DNA from: Streptomyces sp. NBC_01268
GTDB lineage: Bacteria; Actinomycetota; Actinomycetes; Streptomycetales; Streptomycetaceae
Reading direction: 5' to 3'
Length of the DNA stretch: 64,000 nucleotides
NCBI RefSeq assembly: GCF_036240795.1
Contig: NZ_CP108454.1
Span: forward strand, 8,182,001 to 8,246,000
The notes below the pieces were generated by a model that saw only the letters and a list, made by a program, of their open reading frames with translations, searched no databases and had not been told where the DNA came from. The position numbers and the translations under genes were made by a program. Shown here in pieces: positions 30,166-39,518 of the stretch (the stretch's first letter is position 1; each line of letters begins with the position of its first letter).

Positions 30166-31518
30166 CTACCCGACGGGGACGACACGTGCCCAGACGGGCG
30201 GAGCATCAGGCGTGTAGTCCGGGTCGTCCTCTTTCGCGGAGCCGGACGCACGCGGGAAGAGACCGACGACCGTGCGGCAAGGCGGCTGCGCGGAGGGCCA
30301 CGGCGTCTGCCCGTCCGTCAGGGCGACGATCACGTCCGGGCGGGGCTGGGAACGCAAGGCCCGGGCGAAGCCCGACCGCAGGTCGGTGCCGCCGCCACCG
30401 ATGAGTTCGAGGTTCTCGGCGCGGCATAGCGGAACGGCGACCCCCGCGGCCGCGTCGCAGGAGATCACCGAGACGAGATCCCTCCGTCCGCCCACCGCCC
30501 GCGAGATCGCCGCCACCTCCAGCAGCGCGCTGCCCAGCTCCGCGTCGCTCACCGACCCGGAGGTGTCGATCACGACGCAGACCCGGGGTGGCATGCGTCG
30601 CAGGCTCGGCAGCACGACGCCGGGCACGCCGGCCGAGCGCCGTGACGGGCGACGGTAGCTGTGGTCCTCGCCGACCCCCGGAGCGCCCGCGGCCGCGCGG
30701 ACCGCCGCGCCGAGCAACTGCCGCCACGGCTGCGGGGGGTGGAACGCCTCGTCCGCCCACCGCCGCCACCCGTCCGGAGCTTCACCAGGCCGGCCGGTGA
30801 TCGCCTCGGCCACCCGGAAGCGCACCGCGTCCCGCTGCTGCCGGCTCAAGCCGTTGGACCCTTCGGGCCCCAGCTCCCAGGGCCGCACGTGCCCGTCCGC
30901 ACCGCTGCCGCAGTCCAACCAGGCCAACCGCGGGGTGCGGCTCGCCATCGAGAACCTCCGCAGGTACTCCTCCATCAGCAGCCCGTCCGGCAGGCCCAGC
31001 ATCGACGGCCGTACCGCCCCCGCCGGCATCGGAAGGCCGTCACCGTAGATGTCGTCGTTGATCTCGAAGTCCGCCGCGATGTTCTGCCGCAACCGCTGCC
31101 CGGCCCCGCTCTCCCCCTGCTCCCGTGCGTACCGCACGCTCCGCTCGTGATGATCCCGCAGCAGGTGGGAGACCTCGTGCACCCATACGCCGGCCAGTTC
31201 CTCCAGCGGGGTGCGCGCCACGAACGACGGCGAGACGTAGCAGCGCCAGTGCGCGTCGACCGCCATGGTCGGCACCGACCGGTCCTCCACCACGTGCAGC
31301 GCGAAGAGGGCACTGGCGAGGTACGGGCGCACCGCGACCGCGTGCAGCCGGGCGGCCAGCAGCTTCTCCAGGTCCAGAGGCGCGACCGGCCCCGGCGGCG
31401 GACCGGGGACGGTCGCCCGCACCGGACGCGGCGGCGGAGGCGGCGCCATCGGGCGCGGCAGCGGGCGCGCCGACGGGGCCACCGGGCGCGGCTCCGGCTG
31501 CCTCATGGACCCGGTCAT
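30166..31518 (-). CDS. VWA-like / DUF2201-type putative metallopeptidase
   Basis: 450 residues. A Pro-rich N-terminus (PPPPPRPVRA) is followed by a putative metallopeptidase domain with an HExxH motif in WVHEVSHLLRDHHERS (about 115-130). The C-terminal von Willebrand A-like domain carries the MIDAS start VIDTSGSVSD (about 315) and a later VIVALTDGQTPW. It overlaps the stop of the MoxR ATPase gene by 4 bases (ATGA). Such VWA-metallopeptidase proteins pair with MoxR AAA+ ATPases, which are thought to remodel targets or insert metals. The client is unknown. Confidence 0.85.
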   Translation of the reverse strand: MTGSMRQPEPRPVAPSARPLPRPMAPPPPPRPVRATVPGPPPGPVAPLDLEKLLAARLHAVAVRPYLASALFALHVVEDRSVPTMAVDAHWRCYVSPSFVARTPLEELAGVWVHEVSHLLRDHHERSVRYAREQGESGAGQRLRQNIAADFEINDDIYGDGLPMPAGAVRPSMLGLPDGLLMEEYLRRFSMASRTPRLAWLDCGSGADGHVRPWELGPEGSNGLSRQQRDAVRFRVAEAITGRPGEAPDGWRRWADEAFHPPQPWRQLLGAAVRAAAGAPGVGEDHSYRRPSRRSAGVPGVVLPSLRRMPPRVCVVIDTSGSVSDAELGSALLEVAAISRAVGGRRDLVSVISCDAAAGVAVPLCRAENLELIGGGGTDLRSGFARALRSQPRPDVIVALTDGQTPWPSAQPPCRTVVGLFPRASGSAKEDDPDYTPDAPPVWARVVPVG

Positions 31519-32780
31519 GCGCGCCCACCCGCGGCGCGGCCGGACGCCGCGACCCGGGACACCGAATCCTCAGCCCGCCGGTGGAGGCCCACCACGGACG
31601 AGAGGCGTTCCACCGCCTCGGGTACCTCCCAGCCCTCGCGCCGCAACGAGGCCAGCGCCTTCGCCGGCCCGACCAGCAGATCCGGCGCCCCCGTCTCCAG
31701 CGCCCTCACGAGCACGGCCCATCCCGCCTCCCAGCGCTCCTGCTCCGGGCGCGCCCCGACAGCGGCCACCACCGCCTCCAGCGTGGCCTGGCGCAGGTCA
31801 CCGCGCTCGGGGAGCATGGCGGCGGCGGGGTCGGCCAGCAGCACCTCGGGGTCGGGCAGCTCCATCCGGTCGATGTGGGCGAGCAGTTCGAGGCCGGGAC
31901 CGTCCCCGACCGCACCCCGGACCAGCAGCGCCAGCACATCCCGGGAGACGGCCGCGGCCGTGCCGAAGGCGAGCAGCGTCATCGCCGCCTCCCAGCTGCG
32001 GGGCGACGGCCAGGCACCGCCTCGCCGGGTCTCGGTGGTCGGCAGCCGGTGGATCAGCGTCGGCCGGGCACCGAGGAAGCCGCACACCGCCCGACGCGCG
32101 AACGCCACCGCGTCCGCCAGCCCCGCCTCTTCCAGACGCGGCAGCTCCGCCCTCGGCCACACCCCGCCGAGACCACGCACCACCACATCCACGTCGTGCA
32201 CCCAGTACAGGTGCACGAACCGGTTCGCCAGCGGCGGGCTCAACTCCCAGCCATCCGCGGCCGACGCACGCGGATTGGCCGCAGCCACGATCCGCACCCC
32301 GGGCGGCAGCTGCAGCGCGCCTACCCTCCGCTCCAGGACCACGCGCAGCAGCGCCGCCTGGACGGCCGGGGTGGCGGTCGACAGCTCGTCCAGGAAGAGC
32401 AGCCCGCGCCCGGCCCGCACCAGCTCCACGGCCCACTGCGGCGGGGCCATGGGCACCCCGTTCGCTGCCGGGTCCTCGCCCACGATGGGCAGCCCGGAGA
32501 AGTCCGTCGGCTCGTGGACGCTCGCGATCACCGTGGTCAACGGCAGGTCGAGGGAGGCGGCCAGCTGCGTCAGCGCGGCGGTCTTGCCGATGCCGGGCTC
32601 GCCCCAGAGGAGCACGGGAAGATCCGCCGCGACGGAGAGCGTCAGCGCCTCCAGCTGCTCGTCGCGGCGGGGCTCGGTGGCCGTCGTCCGCAGGAGGCTC
32701 AGGAGGTCGTCGGCAAGGCCGAGCTGGGGCCGGCCGTCCGCCGCGGGCACGGGGACGGAGGGGAGGGTGCTGGACGTCAT
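31515..32780 (-). CDS. MoxR-type AAA+ ATPase
   Basis: 421 residues from ATG 32780 (AGGTG site). Walker A is in WGEPGIGKTAAL (about 55-66), Walker B in GLLFLDELSTA, sensor 1 in RIVAAANPRAS and an Arg-finger region in ELSPPLANRFVHLYW. This is the MoxR branch of AAA+ proteins. The C-terminal 170 residues are helical. It lies between a 500-residue partner gene (upstream, same strand) and the VWA/metallopeptidase gene, with which it overlaps, making a three-gene cassette. Confidence 0.9.
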   Translation of the reverse strand: MTSSTLPSVPVPAADGRPQLGLADDLLSLLRTTATEPRRDEQLEALTLSVAADLPVLLWGEPGIGKTAALTQLAASLDLPLTTVIASVHEPTDFSGLPIVGEDPAANGVPMAPPQWAVELVRAGRGLLFLDELSTATPAVQAALLRVVLERRVGALQLPPGVRIVAAANPRASAADGWELSPPLANRFVHLYWVHDVDVVVRGLGGVWPRAELPRLEEAGLADAVAFARRAVCGFLGARPTLIHRLPTTETRRGGAWPSPRSWEAAMTLLAFGTAAAVSRDVLALLVRGAVGDGPGLELLAHIDRMELPDPEVLLADPAAAMLPERGDLRQATLEAVVAAVGARPEQERWEAGWAVLVRALETGAPDLLVGPAKALASLRREGWEVPEAVERLSSVVGLHRRAEDSVSRVAASGRAAGGRA

Positions 32781-33033
32781 GGGCATCACCTGGGTGGAGT
32801 CGTGGACGGGGGACCCGTCGCGGGTGAGGGCGGGTACAGCGCGCAGGGCGCCGTACCCGCAGGAGATTCGGCGGTACGTCGGGCATCCGTTGCCGGCCGG
32901 ACGGGCCGCCGGGGCTGTTCGGGGGCCGGGTCGGCTCCCCCGCGGCGAGCCTGGTAGGGGCGGTCGATGGGGGAGTGGCCGTCGGGCGTGAGTGGTCGGT
33001 CGAACCGCGGCTCGGGAGGATCCCCGCAGGCCG

Positions 33034-34536
33034 TCAGCTGCGCAGTCCGGTCCGCGGCCGGGTGCGGCTGTCACGTTTGCGGCGCAACTCCCACGGCAGA
33101 TGACGGTCGAGGCGTGGCCGGAAGCCGTCGTCGCCTTCCGCGTCCGCGGCAGGGTGCACCGGAACGAGCCCCGAGCGGAACAGTCCGTGCTCCAGACGAC
33201 CGGCAACCGCCGCGTCCAGGGCCTCCCGCAGGGGCCCCGCGCGCAGCACGGCGCCGGGACCGAGCAAGCCCTCGACCACGGCCAACGCCCCGTGCACGTC
33301 ACCGTGACCGAGCCGCTCGCGCACCGCGGGCACCGCCTCCGGGCTGCGGTGCACCGCGTCGATCGCCCGCAGGCAGGGCAGCACCGGACCGCCCAGCGCC
33401 CTGAGCAAATCCTCACGGGCCAGCTGGGCAGGGTCGTGGTCGATCGCCGCCAGCACCCCGTCCCGCAGTGCGATCCGGTGTACCTCGCCCCTGCACTCGA
33501 CCCGGTGCGGGTCCGAAGCCCCGTGGTCCAGACCGGCGTTCGAGCCAGGGGATAGTTGCGCGTGCCGGCCGATGTCCAGCCCCGGACCCCACCGCGGACC
33601 GGCCGCAGCCGGCCCGGAGGGTGGCGGCGACGTGCCCGAAGGGCCGACGAGGCTCGACGTCGACAGTGCCGCCCCTACCAGCGGATGAAGCCGCTCCCTA
33701 CGGAACAGCCCGGCCTGCACAAGCTCCAGGTCCGGAAGTACACGTACGGCGGCCTCCGGGAGCACGGGAAGCGCCGCGATCAGCTGCGGCGACCACGCCT
33801 CCCGTACCTGCCGGAGCACGGGGGCATGACTGTCGTCGGGAGCGACGAGTTCGAGAACCGCGCGGCTGCGCGCTCCCAGCCGTACGGTCAGGGCGCCCCG
33901 CGGGAGGCCCTCGGCCCGCAACAACAGCTCGGCCTCCGCCGCCCATCGTTCCGGGGGCTCAAGAAGGTCGTGGCCGCCGGGCTCGTACGGCCGGTCCGCA
34001 CCGCACCGCCGCCCCAGTTCGGCGCTGCGGGTGACGTCCCAGAGATGGCGGTGCAGATCGAGACGGAAACGCCGGTCGGGGTGAGGGTGCGGATGGTGCC
34101 TGGGCACGTCCTCCCGAGACTCCTCCCAGAGCGCCAGGGACATCCGCTGCCCCGCGTCGGCCCACGCCGGCGGCGTCCGCACGACGAGGTGCGCCGCCGG
34201 GGTGCCCAGGCTTCCGTACCGGGCCAACGACAAGGTGAGGCCCGGCCGCAGACGCCCGTCGGGGGCGATCCGGGGCATGTGCCACCGCAGCAGGTCCGGC
34301 GCCAGCCGACGCAGATCGGCGCGGAGACGAGCAGCGAGGTCGGTGCCGTGGCGGACGCGCACGGCGCGCAGATCGAGATCGACGTCGACCCGTGCGGCAG
34401 CACAGGCCCCGGCCCAGTCACCGGCCAGCCGGCGGGCGGTCGCGGTTTCGATCATGGACGGTGGAACGGCGTACTCGCGTACGCGTCGCCACATCGACAG
34501 GCGGGCGGAAATCGGCTCCGCGAAGTGAGATGCCAT
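33034..34536 (-). CDS. Unknown 500-aa partner of MoxR/VWA cassette
   Basis: About 500 residues from ATG 34536 (AAGGTGAG ribosome site); a GTG at 34542 would add two. No known domain was recognised. It begins ISARLSMWRRVREYAVPPSMIE-like helices and is rich in His/Arg loops (RHHPHPHPDRRF), with a Pro/Ser/Gly-rich linker (about residues 300-330) between two halves. The C-terminal half is helical. It ends with a basic tail (RRKRDSRTRPRTGLRS). Position just upstream of the ATPase on the same strand (about 250 bases) suggests it is a cassette member, perhaps a substrate adaptor. Function not known. Confidence 0.75.
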   Translation of the reverse strand: MASHFAEPISARLSMWRRVREYAVPPSMIETATARRLAGDWAGACAAARVDVDLDLRAVRVRHGTDLAARLRADLRRLAPDLLRWHMPRIAPDGRLRPGLTLSLARYGSLGTPAAHLVVRTPPAWADAGQRMSLALWEESREDVPRHHPHPHPDRRFRLDLHRHLWDVTRSAELGRRCGADRPYEPGGHDLLEPPERWAAEAELLLRAEGLPRGALTVRLGARSRAVLELVAPDDSHAPVLRQVREAWSPQLIAALPVLPEAAVRVLPDLELVQAGLFRRERLHPLVGAALSTSSLVGPSGTSPPPSGPAAAGPRWGPGLDIGRHAQLSPGSNAGLDHGASDPHRVECRGEVHRIALRDGVLAAIDHDPAQLAREDLLRALGGPVLPCLRAIDAVHRSPEAVPAVRERLGHGDVHGALAVVEGLLGPGAVLRAGPLREALDAAVAGRLEHGLFRSGLVPVHPAADAEGDDGFRPRLDRHLPWELRRKRDSRTRPRTGLRS

Positions 34537-34877
34537 CAGCACTCACCTTGCGCGGACGATTCCCCCCATCCGAAAGAGGGGAAGTTCTTCATCGCCCGCA
34601 GCATAGACACCTCCCGGATGATCTGTCAGCCGCATATCGGCGGGGCCGCCCTCCCTCCCTCCTGGTGGGACGGACGCTGCGACTGGCGGGCGGTCACGGT
34701 GCGGCCCGGTACGGCAGCTTCGGCAGCAGGCGACGCTGCATGGTCTCGGTCCGGACGGCAGCCGAGGCGCGTGGACCCACGGGTGGGGTGCGGTTCACCG
34801 GGCTCCGGAACCGACGCCGGAGGGGACGCCGTCGGATATGGTCCTGGGCGCCGACGAACCGACCGAGGAGGACTGGC
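34537..34877. other. Divergent intergenic region
   Basis: About 340 bases between the 500-aa gene and the cardiolipin synthase-like gene. It contains ribosome sites for both and no other feature I can support. Confidence 0.4.
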
Positions 34878-36095
34878 ATGTCTGACAGAGAGCCACAGCT
34901 CGGCGGCGCGACGACCGCGAACGCCGACGGCGGCCCCGCGGACGAGCGGATCCACCGCATACGCCGGCGTCTGGAACGCCTCATCGGCGTCGCCGCGACC
35001 GAGGGCAACGCGGTACGTCCCCTGCGCAACGGGGACCAGATCTTCGCCGCGATGCTGGACGCGATCGGCAGTGCCCGTCACACCGTCGACATGATGACCT
35101 TCGTCTACTGGCGGGGCGAGATCGCGCGGCGTTTCGCCGAGGCCCTGTCCGACCGGGCGCGTGCGGGGGTGCGGGTGCGGCTGCTGCTGGACGGCTTCGG
35201 CAGCCGTCTGATCGAGCGGGACCTGCTGGACGGGATGAGCGAGGCCGGAGTCGAGGTCGCCTGGTTCCGCAAGCCCCTCTACCTCTCGCCGCTCAAGCAG
35301 AACCACCGCTGCCACCGCAAGGTCCTCGTCGTCGACGAGCGGACCGCCTTCACCGGAGGCGTCGGGATCGCCGAGGAGTGGTGCGGCGACGCGCGCAACC
35401 CCGACGAGTGGCGGGACACCCACGTCGAGGTCCAGGGCCCCGCCGTGGACGGCATCGCGGCCGCCTTCGCCCAGAACTGGGCCGAATGCCATGCGGAACT
35501 CTTCGACGACCGCGACCGGTTCGTGAGCCACCTCCCGGCCGGGAACGCCATCGTCCAGGTGGTCCGCGGCTCCGCCAGTTTCGGCTGGCAGGACATGCAG
35601 ACCCTGATGCGCGTCGTCCTCGAATCGGCCGAGGAACGGGTCCGGCTGGCCACCGCCTACTTCGCCCCCGACGACTACTTCATCGACCTGCTCTGCGCCA
35701 CGGCCCGCCGCGGCGTGGAAGTCGAGATCCTGCTGCCGGGCCCCCACACGGACAAGCGGGTGTGTCAGCTGGCGGGTCAGCACCGCTACGAGGAGCTGAC
35801 CGCCTGCGGGGTGCGCATCCACCAGTACCAGCCGACCATGATGCACGCGAAGGTCATCACCATGGACGGCGTCGTGTCCCTGATCGGCTCCACGAACTTC
35901 AACCGCCGCTCCCTCGACCACGACGAGGAGGTCATGCTCGCCGTCATGGACGTCGAGCTCACCGCCACCCTCGACGCGCACTACGACGAGGACCTGAAGG
36001 TCAGCGAACTCATCCGCCCGGACCGCTGGAAGCGGCGGTCGCTTCTGCAGCGGGCCCGGGAGACGGCGGTGCTCCCCATCCGCCGTTACCTGTAG
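34878..36095 (+). CDS. Phospholipase D-family protein (cardiolipin synthase-like)
   Basis: 405 residues from ATG 34878 with a GAGGAGG ribosome site. Two HKD motifs are visible: HRKVLVVDERTAFTGG (about 152) and HAKVITMDGVVSLIGSTN (about 322). This pair makes the PLD active site that joins or hydrolyses phospholipids. Length and motif order fit the cardiolipin synthase branch. No transmembrane helix is clear at the N-terminus, which is unusual for typical Cls, so a soluble or peripheral PLD is possible. Its stop overlaps the converging BrkB gene by 10 bases. Confidence 0.88.
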   Translation: MSDREPQLGGATTANADGGPADERIHRIRRRLERLIGVAATEGNAVRPLRNGDQIFAAMLDAIGSARHTVDMMTFVYWRGEIARRFAEALSDRARAGVRVRLLLDGFGSRLIERDLLDGMSEAGVEVAWFRKPLYLSPLKQNHRCHRKVLVVDERTAFTGGVGIAEEWCGDARNPDEWRDTHVEVQGPAVDGIAAAFAQNWAECHAELFDDRDRFVSHLPAGNAIVQVVRGSASFGWQDMQTLMRVVLESAEERVRLATAYFAPDDYFIDLLCATARRGVEVEILLPGPHTDKRVCQLAGQHRYEELTACGVRIHQYQPTMMHAKVITMDGVVSLIGSTNFNRRSLDHDEEVMLAVMDVELTATLDAHYDEDLKVSELIRPDRWKRRSLLQRARETAVLPIRRYL

Positions 36096-37009
36096 GAGGA
36101 GACGGTCCCGGCTTCGGCCGGGGCCTCGTCGGTTCGTTCTCCCGGCCGGGCGCGCACCGCGTTGAACTGCGCGCCGGCGAGCAGGGCCAGGTTGCCGAAC
36201 CACAGCCACACGAGGAAGACGACGATCCCGGCCAGCGAACCGTAGAGGCGGCTGTAGGTCCCGAACTGCGTGTACAGGGTGAAGATCCCCGAAGCGCCGA
36301 GCCACAGGAGGGCCGCCAGGAGCCCACCCGCAGACCCCCGGCGAAGACCGCGGCCCTGCACCGGGCCCGTCCGGTAGAGGATCAGGATCAGTGCGGTGAC
36401 GATCACCAGGAGTACCGGCCACCGCAGAAAGGCCATGGCGTCCGTGCCCGGGTAACCGGCGGCCGCGGCGAGCCGGCGGGCCACGGGGCCGGTCGCCACG
36501 AGGCTCGCGGCGCCCGCGACGAGCAGGGCCAGCAGCACGCCGGCGGTGAGGACGAGGACGTGAGCCGAGCGCAGCGGCGGCCGCGTGTCGGGCAGGCGGT
36601 GCATCGTGTGCAGGGCACGTCGGAAGACCGCCAGATAGCTGGAGGCCGACCACAGGGCGCTCAGGACGCCGCTGACGAGCAGCGGCCACAGGGAGGAGGG
36701 TGCCGAGGTGAGGCCCTCCAGGGCCTCCCGGAGCACCTGGGCCGACTCGGGAGGGGCGTACGAGGTGAGGTCGCGGATCAGGCGCCCCCGGGTGTCGGTC
36801 CCGGCCAGTCCCACCAGGGAGACCGAGACGAGCAGGGCGGGCACGAGCGCCAGCACCGCGTAGTACGTGAGGGCTGCGGCGAAGTCGGCGATGTTGTCGT
36901 CCCAGAGACGCACGGCCGTCTTCCGCAGGTTCGAGCGGGTGCGCCTCATCAGCTCGACGGACCGGTTCCCCTGAGTGCTCCGGTGCGTGCGGAGAGTGTT
37001 CGATGTCAC
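36086..37009 (-). CDS. YihY/BrkB-family membrane protein
   Basis: 307 residues from a GTG at 37009, which has an AGGAGT ribosome site; the longer frame to 37156 lacks support. Six hydrophobic segments are seen. The family opening DFAAALTYYAVLALVPALLV is near residue 45, followed by later GIFTLYTQFGTYSRLYGSLAG and VVFLVWLWFGNLALLAGAQ segments near the C-terminus. Such proteins are inner-membrane proteins of unclear function, once linked to RNase BN in error. The stop overlaps the converging cardiolipin synthase-like gene. Confidence 0.9.
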   Translation of the reverse strand: MTSNTLRTHRSTQGNRSVELMRRTRSNLRKTAVRLWDDNIADFAAALTYYAVLALVPALLVSVSLVGLAGTDTRGRLIRDLTSYAPPESAQVLREALEGLTSAPSSLWPLLVSGVLSALWSASSYLAVFRRALHTMHRLPDTRPPLRSAHVLVLTAGVLLALLVAGAASLVATGPVARRLAAAAGYPGTDAMAFLRWPVLLVIVTALILILYRTGPVQGRGLRRGSAGGLLAALLWLGASGIFTLYTQFGTYSRLYGSLAGIVVFLVWLWFGNLALLAGAQFNAVRARPGERTDEAPAEAGTVSSYR

Positions 37010-37143
37010 GGTGGACTCCTGCCCTGCGTCACCGCTCTCACCCTTCGTACGCGGTGGTGAGTGCCGTCGACGGAGGAGTGAGGACGGCGACAGGGGGCAG
37101 CCGCGGAATCGAACCCCTGTCCCTTCGAACGAGGGAGACCCTG

Positions 37144-37383
37144 ATGCAGGGCACACACGAGCCGGAGCTTCCCGACCCCGTTCCCGCGACGCAGGACCCC
37201 GTCACGCCGGACCTGCCCGCACGGGGGCCGGAGGCACCGGGCATCCGGATCGCCGCCAGGGAGCACCCACGGACCGGCGACGCCGACGAGGGGGACGAGC
37301 CGAAGAAGCATGCCGGGGGACGGGACGAGGACCGCCCGGCCGCCGGCCCGGGCACACCGGCGCCCCAGGAACAGCCCGGCTAG
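37144..37383 (+). CDS. Small disordered acidic/Pro-rich protein
   Basis: 79 residues from ATG 37144, with a GGGAGA ribosome site. The product is rich in Pro, Glu, Asp and Gly (ELPDPVPATQDPVTPDLP, DADEGDEPKKHAGG) and should be unfolded and soluble. No domain recognised. It is divergent from the BrkB-family gene. It may be a real small protein, but GC-rich DNA often gives such frames, so confidence is modest. Confidence 0.45.
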   Translation: MQGTHEPELPDPVPATQDPVTPDLPARGPEAPGIRIAAREHPRTGDADEGDEPKKHAGGRDEDRPAAGPGTPAPQEQPG

Positions 37384-37492
37384 GACGCCCTTCCGGCACC
37401 TCCTGCGGCCATCCCCGGCAATACGTCGCTCGACGGTCTACGACTGGCCAGGGAACGGGGCAACCTCCAGTGTCGGGGTGAGCGCATCTGAC

Positions 37493-38926
37493 TCACGGGT
37501 TGGTCTCGGACGAGCGTCGGCGGGCGAGAGCGAGGCTTGTCAGCGTCGTGATCGCCATGGCGCCGACGCCGATCAGTGCCGCGGCGGTGTAGGCGCTGTC
37601 GTCGGGGAAGAGGCGGCCGGGGCCGGTGCCCGCGGCGAGGATCAGGCCGCCGATGGCGCTGCCCAGGGAGTACCCGACGCTGCGGACCACGTAGTTGAAG
37701 CTCATGGCGCTCGATGTCTCGCTCTTGGGCGTGACGGCCAGGATGACGCCGGGCATCGCGGCGGAGAAGCCGCCGACGCCGAAGCCGAGCACGCCCATCG
37801 CTGCGAACAGGTCGGCCGGGTTCGACCGGGCCGCCGCGAACAGGGCGAAGCCGGCGCCGACCACGACGGCGCTGCCGGCCAGGAGCAGGGGGTCGGTGAT
37901 GCGCGTCCGGACCCGCGGCGTGAGCTTGCCGGCGACGAACCCGAGGACCGAGAACGGGATGAGGACCAGCCCGGCGACGAAGGTGGTCAGCCCGAAGCCG
38001 TAGCCGGTGCTGTGCGGCGTCTGCGCGTACCGGGTGATGAGGGTGAGCAGGAGGTACATGCCGATCCCGCCGACGAACATGGCGAGGTTCGCCCCGGCGA
38101 CCGCCGGGTGCCGCAGCGCCCGCACGTCGACCAGGGGCGTCGTGCTGCGCAGCTCGACGACGGCCCAGACGCAGAGCAGCGCCACGGTGACGACGGCGAG
38201 GCCCGCCGCCACGGCGAGGTGCCGGCTCCACAGATTCCGTTCGCCGGCGAGGAACAGCACAAGGAGCAGCGCGGCGGCCAGGAGGACCGCACCTGCCACG
38301 TCCACGTGGGCGGAGCGGCCTTCGGGGGCCTGGGGCATGGAGCGCCACGCGGTCAGGAGGGCGGCGGCGGTGACGACCAGGCCGAGGCCGTAGGCGGCCC
38401 GTACTCCGCCGAGCTCGGCCAGCAGTGCGGCCAACGGGTAGCCGACACCGGCTCCGATGATCGAGACCACCGAGATCAGGGCGATCACAGCCGCGCCGCG
38501 CTCCTCGGGGAGGTGGTCCCGGGCCACGCCCATCATCAGCGCCGTCAGCCCGAGCCCGACGCCCTGGGCGGCCCTGCCGGCCAGCAGCCACGCGAACGGC
38601 AGCGGCAGTACGGTGAGCGCGCTGCCCGCGACGACGACCGCCAGCGTGGCGAGGATCGTGGTCCGCCGGTGCGGGCCGGCTCCGAGCCGGCCCAGGACCG
38701 GTGTGGCGACGGCGCCGCTGAGCAGCGCGATGGTCAGCGTCCACTGCGCGCTGCCGAGCGTGACGTGGAACGAGGTCGCCACACTGGTGATCAGCGGCGT
38801 CCCGAGGCTGGCGACCGCGGCCACGACCAGAGCGATGAACATCAGGGCGGGTACCAGCAGCCGCGCCTCGGAACGCGCTACCGGGGGCGCCTTCACCGTG
38901 CCCCCGCCCACCGGCTGCCCGGTCAC
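37493..38926 (-). CDS. MFS drug-efflux-type transporter (DHA2-like, 14 TM)
   Basis: 477 residues from a GTG at 38926, overlapping the MarR gene stop by 4 bases (GTGA). About fourteen hydrophobic segments fit the DHA2 drug:H+ antiporter subfamily. A motif C-like ISVVSIIGAGVGYPLAALLA in the middle and a conserved RAAQGVGLG near helix 4 support this. The MarR repressor just upstream is a common arrangement in which the transporter is induced by its substrate. The substrate is unknown. Confidence 0.9.
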   Translation of the reverse strand: MTGQPVGGGTVKAPPVARSEARLLVPALMFIALVVAAVASLGTPLITSVATSFHVTLGSAQWTLTIALLSGAVATPVLGRLGAGPHRRTTILATLAVVVAGSALTVLPLPFAWLLAGRAAQGVGLGLTALMMGVARDHLPEERGAAVIALISVVSIIGAGVGYPLAALLAELGGVRAAYGLGLVVTAAALLTAWRSMPQAPEGRSAHVDVAGAVLLAAALLLVLFLAGERNLWSRHLAVAAGLAVVTVALLCVWAVVELRSTTPLVDVRALRHPAVAGANLAMFVGGIGMYLLLTLITRYAQTPHSTGYGFGLTTFVAGLVLIPFSVLGFVAGKLTPRVRTRITDPLLLAGSAVVVGAGFALFAAARSNPADLFAAMGVLGFGVGGFSAAMPGVILAVTPKSETSSAMSFNYVVRSVGYSLGSAIGGLILAAGTGPGRLFPDDSAYTAAALIGVGAMAITTLTSLALARRRSSETNP

Positions 38927-39381
38927 TGCTTCGGCCCTTCGCGGCCCTGACTTTCGAGCTCTGCCAGATGGTTCAGCGCCGGAAGGGCCGCCACCAGCGT
39001 CTCGATCTCGTCGCCGGTGAGCTCGCCGATCAACCGCTCGAACGCGTGGACGCCAGCCTGGCGCCGCGTCCGGACGTAGGAGGCGCCGGCCTCGGTCAAG
39101 TACACCAACGTGACCCGCTTGTCGGAGGCGTCGCCCCGCCGCTCGACCAGGCCGGACTCTTCCATCACCCGGACCAGGGCGGTCATCGCGGGCTGGGTGA
39201 CGCCCTCGACCGCGGCCAGATCGGTGATGCGCCGCGGGCCGGTCCGGTCCAGGGTGGCCAGGGTGGCGGCGGACGTCAGGCTCATGTCCCGGGGCAGACG
39301 TCTCGTGGCCCTGGTGGCCAGGCTGTAGAGGGCTGCCCCGATGGCGGCGGACGGGCCAGGAGTGGCGTCTTGACGACTCAT
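38923..39381 (-). CDS. MarR-family transcriptional regulator
   Basis: 152 residues from ATG 39381. The winged helix-turn-helix has LTSAATLATLDRTGPRRITDLA, then VTQPAMTALVRVMEESGLVERR and the wing DASDKRVTLVYLT, the standard MarR signature. It overlaps the efflux gene downstream by 4 bases, so it probably represses the operon it starts. An AT-rich inverted repeat just upstream (39399-39421) is the likely operator. The ligand is unknown. Confidence 0.92.
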   Translation of the reverse strand: MSRQDATPGPSAAIGAALYSLATRATRRLPRDMSLTSAATLATLDRTGPRRITDLAAVEGVTQPAMTALVRVMEESGLVERRGDASDKRVTLVYLTEAGASYVRTRRQAGVHAFERLIGELTGDEIETLVAALPALNHLAELESQGREGPKQ

Positions 39382-39398
39382 GCCCGAAGCATAGCAAT

Positions 39399-39421
39399 TT
39401 TATATTCATAATTTATGTAAA
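39399..39421. promoter_or_regulatory. Probable MarR operator (AT-rich inverted repeat)
   Basis: TTTATAT-N9-ATGTAAA, seven-base arms with one mismatch, in a stretch far more AT-rich than its surroundings. It lies 18 bases before the MarR start and probably covers its promoter. Confidence 0.55.
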
Positions 39422-39518
39422 TGAGGACCCGGCTCCCCGTACGTGGCCGGGACCTCTCGTCAGCGGCCGACGGGATGGCAAGATCATCTGTGTTGTCCGT
39501 CAATTCAAGGGGGAGACC

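Noticed and set aside
37095..37150. tRNA or tmRNA 3'-end on the minus strand (GGGTTCGATTCC-like T-loop)
   Set aside because: The bases around the T-loop do not pair as a T-stem, and no acceptor stem, anticodon arm or CCA end could be drawn.
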